A stretch of DNA of 64,000 bases from Populus alba (taxonomy: Eukaryota; Streptophyta; Magnoliopsida; Malpighiales; Salicaceae), in the NCBI RefSeq assembly GCF_005239225.2, contig NC_133296.1, forward strand, positions 4,030,001-4,094,000, given 5' to 3'. Shown here piece by piece: positions 12,701-25,149 of the stretch. The position numbers were made by a program, and so were the translations under genes. Position 1 is the stretch's first letter. The number at the start of each line of letters is the position of its first letter. The notes below the pieces were generated by a model. It was not told where the DNA came from. It ran no database searches and was given only the letters and a program-made list of their open reading frames with translations.

Positions 12701-15009
12701 ATTTGAGAGTAGCATGTAATTGGTGGGTCAATCAATTGAATTATATTTTCTGGTTAATTAAGTGTGTAGACGTTTAATTTCTGTTGCCTGTTTGATTGGT
12801 TGTTTACATTGATTGAAAATGGAGTACAGCAAGAGGTTGACAGCCTGAATAGGCCTCTCTAGGGTTTAAGTTTTGTGTATCTTGCATTCTTATAGTTGCT
12901 GTGCATTTAATGCCGTGTAATTTTTAACATGATTTTGTTTTGCAATTGGCAGCTGAAACTGTAATATACAGAATTTTTTACTACATAAATAGATCCAGGA
13001 ATGGTCATCTTACCCTCAGGGAGCTGAAACGTGGGAATTTAATTGATGCAATGCAACATGCAGATGAAGAAGAGGACATAAATAAAGTTTTGAGGTAAGT
13101 GAAGCTGTGCAAATGCGACCTAGATTTTCCAGAAAGGGACCTTGTGGCAATCATAAACTTGTAGATATATGAAACATTAATGTTTCAGACAATCAGAATT
13201 AGTTTTACAGAATTGGATTGGAACTTATGCTTTTAACATTTTGTATCAAATTCTTAACAATTTAATTATTTTTCTTATGATTCCATATGCAGGTACTTTT
13301 CTTATGAGCACTTTTATGTGATATACTGCAAGTTTTGGGAGCTGGACACAGATCATGATTTTCTTATCGACAAAGAGAACCTTATTAGATATGGAAATCA
13401 TGCACTTACCTACCGGATTGTTGATAGAATATTTTCCCAGGTTGGTGGCACTCAAATGATGCTTGTCTTTTGGGTCAAAATACCCTACAATTTTACGGCA
13501 ATAAATTTTCTGTGCTCCTTGAACTTTTATGATTTAAATGCCTTACAGGTTGCAAGAAAATTTACTAGTAAGGTTGAAGGAAAGATGGGATATGAAGATT
13601 TTGTGTATTTCATACTTTCAGAGGAAGACAAGTCATCTGAGCCTAGTCTTGAGTATTGGTATGTTTACATGTCTTATTCTATAGAGTCAAGGATTTGAAC
13701 TAAAACTGTGCACTGATGAAATACTGGTATTTGCATGTAATGGAATATTCATTTTATATTTGTTTCATTTAGATGTTTACTTCACCATTAAAGCTGTTTA
13801 ATCATGAATAATAAAGCATTATTAAGTTTTCTGATATATTCCTTGTTCAAAATGCTACCTGGGCTGTGTGCTTTTGTTCTAGCTGAAAAGAAAAGAAAAA
13901 TTGAAACCATTTAGGAAATTTTTTCTGAATTGGCGAAACTTCCAAGACATGATCAAGGAGTGAGAGTGATAGGCAGGGCCAGAGTGTTAGAGAAGTTTTC
14001 GTTACTGGCCATTATTCTTTGTCAGATATACTAGTAAAGCAGATAAAAAAAATCACTCTTATTTAATTGTTGCAGAATCTATCGTATAATGGTTCTTTAT
14101 TGCTTCTCTTGGGTGTTACTCTGTATGTACTTGGCAACATATGTTTTTTTCAAAGGAGTGTTTTGGTTTATTGATCAACTGCTCATGAGTCGTGATGTTC
14201 GATTTCTTCTTAGGTTCAAGTGCATAGATTTGGATGGAAATGGAATTCTGACACGGAATGAGATGCAATTCTTTTACGAGGAGCAGTTGCATCGAATGGA
14301 ATGCATGGCTCAAGAGCCTGTGCTTTTTGAAGATATATTGTGCCAGATAATTGACATGATTGGACCAGAGGTTTGCCCTTTGCTCTTCTGTAATTTTAAT
14401 GGTAGTTCCTCTGTCCTTCAGTGTATTTAAAGTGCACATGGAAGCATGTTCAAGGAAAACTACATCTAATGATGTTCTAAATTTTTGTTCCCACCTCATT
14501 ACTGTCTCTAATCAAATTTAAATAAGTCCCAACGGGATAGCATAAGCAAACATGATTGGTCATCAAGTGCCAATTTATTTCCTTCTTGTTCCCATCACAC
14601 CACCATCTGGAAATGTTTTGGTTGCTTACCATCCAAGTTTTCTTGCTGCAGGATGATGGCTATATCACCCTCCGTGACCTAAAAGGTTGTAAACTTTCAG
14701 GGAGTGTTTTCAACATCCTTTTCAACCTCAATAAATTTATGGCCTTTGAAACCCGCGATCCATTTCTCATTCGTCAGGTAATTTAACACCTATTTTATGC
14801 TCTATGCTCAATATGAAATTTGAACTTAGCATTAATAAGATAGCTTTGATGGTATTGCAACAAACCAGGAGCGTGAGAATCCAACATTGACAGAGTGGGA
14901 TCGTTTTGCACATAGAGAATATATTAGGCTTTCAATGGAAGAAGATGTTGAAGATGCTTCTAATGGTAGTGCAGAAGTTTGGGATGAATCACTTGAGGCT
15001 CCATTCTGA
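6240..15009 (+). CDS. PP2A regulatory subunit B''-type, EF-hand protein
   Basis: Regulatory (B''/PR72-like) subunit that directs the protein phosphatase 2A core and binds calcium. Twelve exons join in frame: 6240-6386, 8104-8346, 8614-8719, 8797-8896, 11370-11475, 11610-11700, 12953-13094, 13293-13440, 13549-13658, 14214-14370, 14652-14777, 14869-15009. All introns are GT-AG. The product is 538 residues, close to the ~540 I recall for the Arabidopsis orthologues. A Ser/Pro-rich segment (about 75-115) precedes the conserved core (from ~130). EF-hand loops are at 330-341 ([12 protein letters not shown]) and 403-414 ([12 protein letters not shown], canonical); 277-288 is degenerate. The ATG at 6240 is the first in frame; upstream codons in that frame lack an ATG. 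Intron 4 is ~2.5 kb and carries repeats. It is not the TON2/FASS type, whose sequence differs. Confidence 0.93.
9699..9769. repeat. (TC)n(AC)n compound microsatellite in intron 4 of the PP2A B'' gene
   Basis: About 11 TC units run directly into about 23 AC units. Confidence 0.95.
10040..10400 (+). repeat. 165-bp tandem duplication within intron 4
   Basis: The block starting 'tggattttgccaagtagggt' at 10067 recurs at 10232. Matching internal phrases follow in the same order ('cattttgtggatt', 'aagattttgagga', 'tttatggtgtttgg'). The copies are diverged. The long open frame across it is a by-product of the duplication, not an exon: the flanking exons join in phase without it. Confidence 0.7.
10540..11010. 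other. Insertion-like unclassified segment in intron 4
   Basis: Composition changes here to a block with 'agggttagggcttag', a palindrome at about 10735-10752 (gcatatatgtatatatgc), a TATA-like 'ctatataagaaac' and 'gcatctgaatcagaaaataa'. The order is reminiscent of a solo LTR promoter region. I see no clear ends or target duplication, so the class is open. Confidence 0.25.
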
Positions 15010-15019
15010 GTTCAATTAG

Positions 15020-15481
15020 GTAAACCAGTTCAGTTTTTGTTATGCTGATTCTATTTGTTGTGTTGTCTAGCCCCTGTGCTCTTTTTCCTAGTCGCACAAG
15101 TTAGAAATTGTTACATACCTTCTGAGGTGATGAAGTTTTAGCATTTGAGTCCAGCAATGCTCATGCATTGTGAGCTTTATGCAGAGCATGCTCCCTTGGC
15201 TAGATTTTCTGACCATTTGATCGTTCTACTAGATTGTGTAATTTCTGCTATATAAGAGGATCAAATATCCTCCATGCAAGCTTTGCATATTCTGTGCAGC
15301 TCTGGCAAACTTCATCCATACTTTTTTGTATTTTTCATTCTTCAAATGACTCGCAAGCCTACATGTGAGAATAATGATTGCTTTCCCCTTCCATACAATT
15401 ACTACATCATCTACACATGCATGTTGGGGCATGGAGATTTAGCAAGAACCTTCATAAATGAAGCATTCTTCTTTTTCTCAG
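15020..15481 (+). other. Probable 3'-UTR intron of the PP2A B'' gene
   Basis: A good donor (ttag|gtaaac) lies ten bases after the stop codon. A strong acceptor (cttctttttctca-g) ends at 15481. Downstream sequence to about 16250 looks like continuing 3' UTR. Because the junction is only 10 nt past the stop, it should not trigger nonsense-mediated decay. Inferred from splice signals alone. Confidence 0.45.
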
Positions 15482-16294
15482 TTTTCAATGCCCGGTCTTG
15501 TGCTGGAATTTCTGCTTTATATTCACGAGCTTGCTTTTGCTGAAGGTGCTTGCACAAAAAGCTCTAGATTCTTCTTCTACAGAGACCGTAAACAGTAAAC
15601 TCAAAGGATCATTCTTTAACCTTTTTAAAGAGAGAGTCCAAGTTTGGCGGGATGGAATGCATTTTTATTTCAAATGCCAGCAGGGGGGACATATTCAAGC
15701 TTTTGTGTGCATAATTCGACAAACAACAAGGAGAATTACTCTAGAGCCGTGGTCCATGAAGCTGAACTTCCTTCCTGTAAAGGAGAGGTAGTTTCCAAGA
15801 GTTGATTAATCAAGTCCAGGTTGAAGTAGCTCAGAACATTTACTGCATTTTTTATTTATTTTATCAATCTGTAAGATATAATCCCTGTCGAGGTCTTCTA
15901 ATTTAGTAGTTGGTTATTTTTGGTATGTTTCCTGTACGGTAATCAATTGGGTGGTGCTGGGGTAGGCTTCCTTTGCTTATCAATTTTTGGACTGTCAATT
16001 TATCGGTTACCATATATATTCGTAGTTTTCCTCCTCATTTGATGTGCCAAAATTTTAGCGTGGTGTTCTTGTTTCCTCTAGACTGTCCATCCATCCCCTA
16101 GATCCTCCTTCGTCAGGCCTATCGTTCTCGTTTGTTTCGCTCGTTTTGTGATGTGATGACAACTAATTTCCAGATTATGCTTCTCTGCATAAACTTTGGA
16201 GTGCCTGCGCTGATTCACGGGGCTGTGTCTTTAGCTCTTCTCAAAAAAATGTAATGGTTGAGATGTGAAGTGTAGGGAAGACTCTTAGCTCCTG

Positions 16295-17300
16295 TTTGAA
16301 AATGTGGTGCAAATTGAGGTTTTTTTTTTTTTTTTTTTTTTAATTTTTTTTTAAATAATGTTTTTATATATATATTTTTATTGTTTTTACGTGTAATTTT
16401 AAGAAAATATTTTTTTTTTATTTTAATATATTTTTTAAACAGCCACTGTAACTTTAAATTTTAAAATAATGGAATGGTTGAATTTATGTTATCGGTACCT
16501 CAACTGGTTTTAAATAATGGGAGTATAGTGTTTTTGTTTTAAAAAAATATTAAAATAATTTGAAAATATAAAAAAATAAATGAAAACAATTTAGATTAAC
16601 CCGTGCCCTCGTCGCTCCATTTTCTCTTCACTTTTAGATTTTTTTATTCCATGATAACAATTATTTTTGGACTAGGTTTTTTTTTTTGGGTCAATATTAA
16701 GTCTTCTTTTCGGATTTCTTTTGGATAGAAATTATTAAATATGCTAAGAATTGTATTTAGTCTTTCGACATAAGTATATATTTTACTTTTATGTGAGAGA
16801 GGAGAGTGCAGACCCTCTTTTTAATTGGTGAATTTTTTTTAGAAAACTTTTTGACTCGGAGGTGATGGATATAATTAGATGAAAAAAAAAAAAAAAAAGC
16901 AAAACTAGGAAAAATTAAATTCAAATCTATTTTCCCAAATACCATATGCTTTAGGTTTTAGTTCAATTTGTTTTTATTTTTTGCGAAAAGCTTCTTCCAT
17001 TTTATTTTATTTTAAAAATAGTTCAGAGTATTTTCAAGTGTTTTTTGTGCTCTGAAATTAAATCGCTCTCTAAATACATCTATTCTAATAATAATAATAA
17101 TAATAATAATATTTTGAGTTTCATTAGAAGGAAACTGATCCCCTTGAAAGTTGAGATGACGTTAGGAGATATTAATGGCATTTATTTATTTTTATAATAA
17201 AAATAATAATGTAAACGAGGGAATATTTCTTTCTTATTTTTTTTTTCTTGAAAAAAAGAAAAGAAACACTGGTTTCAAAGACAGATGAGATGAGCTAAAG
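16295..17300. other. Intergenic between the PP2A B'' and DPH6 genes; repeat A fragment and (AAT)n
   Basis: Starts with a decayed repeat A copy ('gtttgaaaatgtggtg', long T run, 'attttaatatattttttaaa', 'cagccactgtaac'; about 16295-16455). An (AAT)n microsatellite lies at about 17085-17111. The stretch just before 17426 serves as the leader/promoter of the DPH6 gene. No gene seen. Confidence 0.5.
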
Positions 17301-17425
17301 ACATCCCCCGAAAGGATGAGTGAGAAGCGTCTCCAAATGGCTAAGAGTTTGTCAAGAAGAACAGAAGTCAAAGAAACAGGACTAACCATCAACTCTCCTC
17401 TTTAGCCCTAACAGTGAAAACGAAG

Positions 17426-20400
17426 ATGAAGGTGGTAGCTCTAGTGAGCGGCGGCAAGGATAGTTGTTATGCCATGATGAAGTCCATCCAATTTGGCCAT
17501 GAGGTCTCTCTCTCTCCCTCCTCTCTCTCTTGTTTGTTTCCTGAGAAACCAACACTTTCTCACCCACCAAACATATTACATACCACCTTCTTTTATTATT
17601 TCTGTCTTTTTTCTACTTATCTTTTTTTTGTTCGATGGGTTTTTATTTTTTGAATTGCTAATTTTGATAGATTGTTGCATTGGCAAATTTGATGCCTGCT
17701 GATGACTCGGTTGATGAGTTAGATAGCTTCATGTATCAAACTGTAAGTATATGTATATATATTTGTATTTTTTGTCTTTACATAACTGTTTCAAGGCTTA
17801 AGGTTAATTTTTGTCTCAGTGGATGGTTTCTTGTTTTTAATTCCGTGGAAGTGTTTGTTTCGCTTTTGTTTTTCTGCAAGTTGTGTTATGTATTCTAGTG
17901 TATCGTTGGAACACTTTATTTATTTATTTTTCGCAGGTCGGGCACCAAATAATTGTCAGCTATGCAGAATGCATGGGATTGCCATTATTCAGAAGGCGGA
18001 TACAAGGATCCACAAGGCAAGCTCTCTTTTAGAGGATGCTATTGGTAAAAACATTTGTCTTATTTTGGGCAATGCCAGTCAAGAGTTAGGCTTGTATGTA
18101 ATGTCTTCCGAGGCATGGTGTTATCCATGACCATATTTTAACTGCATGAAGCTTAGGAGCTCTTGGTAAAGTCACATAAACTATCATTTGAAAATTCTAT
18201 CGTTATCCTAGAGTGAATATTATCTAGCTGTTTTGTGGATTACAGGCATCAAACACTTAACTACAAGACAACGCCGGGTGATGAAGTCGAAGATATGTTC
18301 ATTTTGTTGAATGAAGTCAAAAGACAGATTCCCTCTATTACGGCAGTATCTTCTGGTGCTATTGCATCGGACTACCAGAGGTTACGAGTGGAAAGTGTTT
18401 GTTCAAGGTTAGGGCTTGTTTCTCTAGCGTATTTGTGGAAACAAGATCAGTCGTTGCTCCTTCAAGAAATGGTAAATTGTATCTTCTCAATATGAGTGGT
18501 ATCAAGATCTGAAATGCCCTTCTTGTCGGATAATTTTGTTTCCTGTCCAACCAGATAACAAATGGGATTTTGGCTATCACTGTAAAGGTATGAAGTGAAA
18601 CATCTTTCCAAATTTACTTTGATGAATTGTGGACTCAAATGTGAAGGGTAATAGTCCTCTAATGCCATAGGTAGCAGCCATCGGTTTAGACCCTGCAAAG
18701 CACTTGGGCAAAGAGATAGCGTTCTTGACTGCCCATCTGCATAAGTTGAAAGAGTATGCTTTTATTTTTTCTTCTTCCTTGTAGTATTTTTCCATTGTTT
18801 AAGCACAACTTGATACCAGCATTGCTCATTTTGACATTCATTTGGTAGGTTGTATGGGATAAATGTATGTGGTGAAGGAGGAGAATATGAAACACTGACG
18901 CTTGACTGTCCACTTTTCGTAGTAAGTATGCCTTGTATTTTTTAGGTGTAATATTGATTCCCAATCCCATTCCCTCCATCCTTTTCTTCTTCTTCATCAT
19001 GTCTGGAAAACTTATTGTATGATAATAAGACGGGTGTGTGTGGTGCTTTTGGTGACATTTTACTCATTTTTTGTCGTTTCTCTCAAAAAATAATAGTTTC
19101 TGGTTTATGATCCCTGTTTTCAAAGGGAAAGTTGTTCATGCTATTGCAATGCAACATATTTTTGTTATTTTTTTTATCTTAAGATAGCTTGTGTTTTAAC
19201 TTTAAACAGAATTTGTGTTCATTTTTTTATTTTTCCTACTAAGTTTTATCATTTCTGCAACTGTTTCAAATTCTCAGAATGCCCGAATTGTGCTCGATGA
19301 ATTTCAAACTGTACTACACTCTCCAGGCTCTATAGCTTCAGTTGGGGTCATTCATCCTTTGGCATTTCATTTGGAAAATAAGGACACAGTCATTTCATTA
19401 AGCGATAATGACAAAGCCAGTGATTCCTCTCTGGAAAAAAAGGGTTCTGTGTTTGTAGTGCAAGGAGATTTCCCACAAAGAAGCCAGGCTACATGGCAGT
19501 CTAATTCTGAAACAACTAATTCAGTTGAAGTTAGAGATGATAGAATTTACATCTCTAAAACGAAGAAGGATAATATATTTTCCATTTGTTGCTGGTTGCA
19601 AGATTCATGCAAAACTTCAGCAGGTAACATTAGAAGAATGATGCATTTTCCCTCATCACTCCCCAGAAGCATATATCTTAACCCATGCCCATAGCTTCTT
19701 TCACCTTTCCCTTTTGACTCTACAATTTCTCTAGGGTTTTGGACCGCTTTTTATTGGCAGGTTCCCATGAAGATCTAGCAGTTGTTCTGAAGCACATTGA
19801 ATCACAGCTTGCAGGATATGGTTTTGGCTGGGAGCATGTCCTATATATTCATCTTTATATTGCTGATATGAATGAGTTTGCTACAGTAAATGAGACATAT
19901 GTAAGATTCATTACCCAGGAAAAGTGCCCTTTTGGTGTTCCATCTCGCAGCACGATAGAACTACCTTTGTTGCAAGTGAGTTTGGGGAGAGCTTATATTG
20001 AAGTTCTAGTGGCAAATGATAACAGCAAAAATGTGTTGCATGTGCAAAGCATTTCCTCTTGGGCACCCAGTTGCATTGGGCCGTATAGCCAGGTACTATA
20101 AACTACTTTTTTTGAATTATCAGTTATTTGTTATGTTGGTAGTGCCACACTTCCTGCTCCCTGATTTCATTTTTCTTTCTCAAATGGTGGTGGAAGTAGT
20201 TTGAATAGTACATAGAAGGAAAATTTTACTTGTTAAAAACTAAGATTCAAGTTTTTTGTTAGTAAGAAATATTTAGACAGATATTGCCAATTGCGAGAAA
20301 TTGGATTTTATGATAGCAGGGAAATCTTGACAGGTTGCTTATATGTGCTCTGCTCCAGGATCATGAACATACCTGATTAGACAATGATTGCACTGTTGAT

Positions 20401-22677
20401 ATTGCTCTGCTTAGTCTTGAACACAATGACTGTATTTGTAGATGAACAAAATTGTCATTTCCCTGTATTTGAGTACTTTTGCTATCACCCTGCTTGAAAT
20501 AATTGCATAATCGCATGTAGATTTGAATCCTTTTATTTTACTGTTTGCTCTCAGGCAACCTTGCATAAGGAGATACTACACATGGCTGGACAGTTGGGGT
20601 TGGACCCGCCCACTATGATGCTATGCAATGGAGGTCCCTCTGCTGAGCTGGAACAAGCACTAGGAAACAGTGAAGCAGTGGCAAATGTCTTTAACTGCTC
20701 AGTATCTACCTCTGCTATTGTTTTTACCATGTACTGTTCAGCACATACTCCGCCGCCAGAAAGACTTAAGATCCAGGAGAAGCAGGACTCTTTCTTAAAG
20801 CAAATGAGACTGCTGCAATTAGATAAAGGAAGCAAGTGCAAAATTCTTGATCCAATATTTCTCTATGTTCTTGTGCCTGATCTTCCAAAAAGGTAATTCT
20901 TCTGTACATCTGATTTTCCTTCATGACCTTTTAAATGGGAATCTCTATGCCTCTATCTACCATCTCATAGTCATGCTATTTCATATTTATATGCATATCT
21001 TTGAATTTGGAAACCTGATCCAACATATTAGCCACTAGGCAGATGTTTGCGTTGTTTGTATTTGTTTGCCAACTATTTTTACCAACTCAACATAAATTAA
21101 AAAAAAATTGTAGAAATTTTAGTATCACAAATAAAAGAACAAAATAAAAGTGACAGACAATAGTAAATGGGATAGTTTACCTGATGAAATTGGTGAAACA
21201 AAAAATATGAATTAGGTTAAGTTATTTGAATACATAAATATGTGAAATGGTATCTATTGGAATCTGAGCATATTGTGATTAAGTAATTTGGTCCTTGAAA
21301 CTGTTTGAGAACAATAGAGTGCCCTGAAGAGTGAAAATAAAAGAGAGCATATCAGCTTGCAAGTATACTTTTTATAAACTTAAATTGACATAACTTTGTA
21401 TTGGATTTCAACAGTTTGTATGTATCTTGTGTATTTGAGGAAGGAATGCCATGCATGTGTGTTTGTGTATTAAGTTTGGATAAGTTTACTAATTGTATTT
21501 GGCAATAGAATAAAAACAACTAAATTGAATGTCAAATATTCTGCATGTATATGTTAAATGATAATTGTTGTATGCCAATAAAAATATTTTTATTGGATTT
21601 TAACATAGTTACACAAGAATATCATAGCATCTAACAAAGTATTTAGAGAATGTCATGTGTGGCACCTGGAACATTTACTATAACACCAGTTGTTTGACAC
21701 TTGTCAATACTATAGTGTGCGGATTTGATTTGCTGAAATTTACCTGGATGAGCTTCTCTATTGAAATGCTTTCCATTGCCTCTCTGGTTACTGTAGGGCA
21801 TTTGTAGAAGTTAAACCCATTCTTTTCGTCCCAGAAGATGCAGAAACAGCAGTTACAAGTGTTCAAAACCCATCCTGTTTTACAGTTGCTAATCGCTGGG
21901 GATTTCAGCATGCACAGTGGCATGATTCTTGCATTCAGAAATGTGTTGTTAGTGGGAAGATATGTGCAATTATTTTGTCTATTACAGAAAATGTTGTTGT
22001 GAAGATCTGTTCTGAGTCTCTTGGTGTCAATGATGAAGACGTGGATCATCAAACTTCTGTCTCGAAGGGGCATATGGAAAGAGTTTTAAGATTTTGTGTT
22101 TATCTTCTTGATAAAGTGATTATGGAGAACGGTTTTTCTTGGGAAGACACAATGGTGAGTTTCCTGTACTCTTTTCTAAAACATTTGATTATTCCTTAAT
22201 TCTGATCACTTCTGATATTTGGCTCTTTACTATATTCAACCATATATTGCAAAGCCTTGCTAATGTTGCAATGATAATGTTCTTTTTGAACTTTTGAAGC
22301 TCCCTGGAATCACCACCAGGGAATGCTTGTACAAATACAATAGACTACAAAAGTACAACGCTTCCACACATGCACCAGAGAAAACTGTTGTGTTTTCATT
22401 TTCCTTTACTTCGTCATAACTTTTCGCTTTAGTAATCTCACACGGTCATTTTCTTTTATAGACTTTAAGGACCTACTTCCCAACAGCCAGCGGTATTCCA
22501 CTGGAGACATTGTCACTGGCATTCAAAAATGCTATGAATGAACTAGCTGAGATGGACCAGAGGGTTCAAGTTGGGAAAGAACCCATATACAACATTGTTC
22601 CAGTTTTAGCTGCTGGGAGCTCTGCTGCGTCAATGAATAATATAATCACGTGTGAACTATTTGCTCGGAAATTTTGA
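17426..22677 (+). CDS. DPH6: Diphthine-ammonia ligase (ATP-PPase + RidA-like domains)
   Basis: Catalyses the last step of diphthamide formation on eEF2: ATP-dependent amidation of diphthine with ammonium, in the cytosol. Twelve exons join in frame: 17426-17503, 17671-17742, 17937-18016, 18246-18471, 18555-18587, 18671-18753, 18849-18921, 19278-19623, 19761-20092, 20555-20892, 21797-22154, 22462-22677. The product is 744 residues. The PP-loop SGGKDS is at residues 8-13, and the family motif GEGGEYETLTLDCP is at 199-212. Two YjgF/RidA-like domains follow (about 340-430 and 440-560), as in the yeast and plant long forms; older plant annotation calls these 'endoribonuclease'. Intron 3 has a GC donor. 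Exon 9 uses the second of two nearby acceptors. A predictor requiring GT donors would mis-split this gene. Confidence 0.92.
18017..18245 (+). other. GC-AG intron (intron 3 of DPH6)
   Basis: Donor acaag|gcaagc, acceptor ttacag|gcatc. The exons join as aca-ag|g-cat-caa, restoring T-R-H-Q as expected for the family. No GT donor nearby gives an open junction, and reading on meets a stop within a few codons. AG|GCAAG is the known consensus of GC-type donors. Confidence 0.85.
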
Positions 22678-24060
22678 ATCCACCAACTATTTGGATTGAT
22701 GGCATCTATTGATAAACTGGGATGTAATTGCGCAAAGTCCATCGAAAGCTCCTCATAATTTTTGTACCAAGATGCAATGCAATCCTTTTACCCTATCAAT
22801 TCAAATGATTTCTTTCTTTCGATGCCCGTGTTAATGGATCCATGCCCATTTCTAGGCTGGAATCATATTTGCTCCCCAGATTTTACTCTCTGTCAGAGCC
22901 TCATTTGTGAGACCTATTTGGGTAAGGTAAAAACTCAAGAGATGCAGACGAGGCATTTCTTATACTCTAGCCACAACACAACCTATATCTCGAAGAATAA
23001 ATGACCTTTGAGCCTTTTGAATTACAATTCAATGCAAGTTGTTCATAAGGGAGTTGGACCTATTCGATTGTCATGTCAGCTCCCTTTGTTTTTTAAATAG
23101 CTTTTCAGCTTCAAACCAGAGCTTTGAAGAAGAAGGGATTGCTTGCTCACACCATGCAGTAATTTTCTGGTCTTCTCCTTCTCCCCAGCCCCCGTTCTGA
23201 ACACCGTGAGTAGAAATGGAAGATGAGCACGACAGTTGATGCTGAACATTTTGATTAGTGTTGTGGGTCTGGATAGTATGATTAGTCAGGTCCTTCGAAC
23301 AGTTTCTTGCTTGTAGGAGCCACCAGTTTCAGTTCTGGATCCGTACAATCATAGACTTGTCAGTCCTTCATGGAACTGTTCAATAATGCATATGATACTC
23401 TCGGAGGCAGCTTCTTACAAGTGGGTAATTTTTTTTTTAATCTTTCCAAATCATGGCACTTCTTAACCGAGTTCCCAGCATGAATTTTCGATAAAAAGAT
23501 GTATGAAAGAATTTCTGAAATCTTCTTTTCTGGTAACTTGGAGGATCTTAAAGATTTCTTTTCGTTCCCGGAGATCAATCAACTTCAACAAATAAAAATT
23601 ACCAGACTGCATACTCCTTGTATCTTCTTCCTGTTTGTAAGAACGCTGTTGAGCTATGCATTGGTGTTAGAATTTATTCGATTTTGCAGACAAAATGACT
23701 TTCACATGAGAAGCTGGTGTCTTCTCTTACAGCTAATGACCCTACCGAGTTGATGGCTAAGTGTCTCATCACATAAAAAGCCTAGACAACTCCTATGAAA
23801 CAAAATATCCGCAGCTCCTCACACCCTTAAGATCTTAATACTGTTTTTGTTAGTTACATGTAGTTCTCAAGGGGCCGAAGATGAAAGCTATGGATTCTCC
23901 CGACAACAGCTTTTCGATTGAATCATGGGAAATAAAAATTGGATTTTCTTGTCTAGTTAATGTTAATCAACGTCTTAATCATCAGCTGTTTTTTTATCTG
24001 ATAGAATTAGGACCCCTAATGAAAGCAAGCAAATTTCAAGCTCAAGGGTGTGTGTGGTAC
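22678..24060. other. DPH6 3' flank, no further gene seen
   Basis: The first few hundred bases are the likely 3' UTR. The rest has ordinary composition and only short open frames that I cannot connect by splice sites or match to a family. Confidence 0.45.
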
Positions 24061-24069
24061 AATTTCTGC

Positions 24070-24215
24070 TTTAAAATGCTTTTCGAAAACGTTTTTTATT
24101 TGAAAAAATATTAAAATGTTGTATTTTTAGTGTTTTTTAATGGTTTTATATACTGTTTTAATATATTTTTAAATAAAAAACTATTTTAAAAAACATATTA
24201 GACAAACCCTAAATT
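24070..24215. repeat. Dispersed short repeat family A, diverged copy
   Basis: Contains 'aaatgcttttcgaaaacg', 'ttttaatatatttttaaata', 'aaaaaactattttaaaaaac' and the terminal 'tagacaaaccct', in family order. Confidence 0.5.
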
Positions 24216-24280
24216 ACTTAGCTACATTCCCAGCCATGCTCCAACTAATTTCCTCAAAATGATTGGGACCTAAACCCTAG

Positions 24281-24321
24281 CATTATCTATAGCCTAAACA
24301 CAATTATGGCTATAGATAATG
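24281..24321. repeat. Perfect 14-bp inverted repeat
   Basis: Arms 'cattatctatagcc' (24281-24294) and 'ggctatagataatg' (24308-24321) are exact reverse complements around a 13-base loop. A partial third copy, 'atggctatagacaat', follows near 24414. Confidence 0.7.
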
Positions 24322-24952
24322 TATCATGCTTCTTCTGATGTTGTCTTCTGCTATTTCTACTATTCCTCTCAAGCACTCTCTGGCGTCACGAAAAGAGTGC
24401 AGGAGTTCCACCATGGCTATAGACAATACAAATACAGGCACGGATTTATCTAAAAAAAACTCCCATTTTCCCCGGAATGCAAGAGATTTTTGAGATCATT
24501 GCATTGCTTGTTGCCTCGAGAACTAGGGTTATTCTTCTTGCTGTCATATCACTAGATCTCCATATCTGTTCGCTCGTTATCAATGGTGAAAGTTGCCAGG
24601 ATTGTACCTCATTTTACCACTGTTATAGTACTGGCCACAGAATTTGATAGTGACCTTGTAGAACAAGATATTTCAGAAAAAAAGATTTGAAAAACCAAAT
24701 AACATTTCTACAGAGAGGAATCGAGAGAGAGAAGAAATGCCATGGTCTTTATAATTTTAGCTTGTAAGGGCTGGCTAAGTTTGTGGGGGCTTTCATCAAA
24801 CAAAAGGTTGTGACTTTAGTGAGCCATGGCCACATGGGTGTGAGGGGACCATGGACATTAGTTTGGAGAGCCAAGCGCGTGTGGGTTCCATCAAAGGAGA
24901 GCACCCCACATTTGGTGGACTTCTTGTTGCTATTCAAAGGAGGTTGAAATTA

Positions 24953-25115
24953 TATTTTTTAAAAGTTTTAATGTTTTGATATTTTTAAATTATTTTGATG
25001 TGTTAATATTAAAAATAATTTTTAAAAATTAAAAAAATATATTATTTTAATATATTTTTTAACGAAAAATACTTTAAAAAGCAACCATTATTATATTTTC
25101 AAACACCTCATTGTA
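24953..25115 (+). repeat. Dispersed short repeat family A, copy
   Basis: Clear copy: 'ttttgatgtgttaatatt', 'aaaaataatttttaaaaatt', 'ttattttaatatatttttta', 'gaaaaatactttaaaaagca', 'ccattattatattttcaaac', 'acctc'. Confidence 0.7.
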
Positions 25116-25149
25116 ATACATGAAAGGGGAAATGATGTCTAAACTATAA

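Noticed and set aside
14116..14499. 127-codon minus-strand ORF
   Set aside because: Shadow of exon 10 of the PP2A B'' gene and its introns.
15498..15791. 97-codon ORF after the PP2A B'' stop
   Set aside because: Lies in the probable 3' UTR, no family resemblance, and no in-phase junction to the coding exons.
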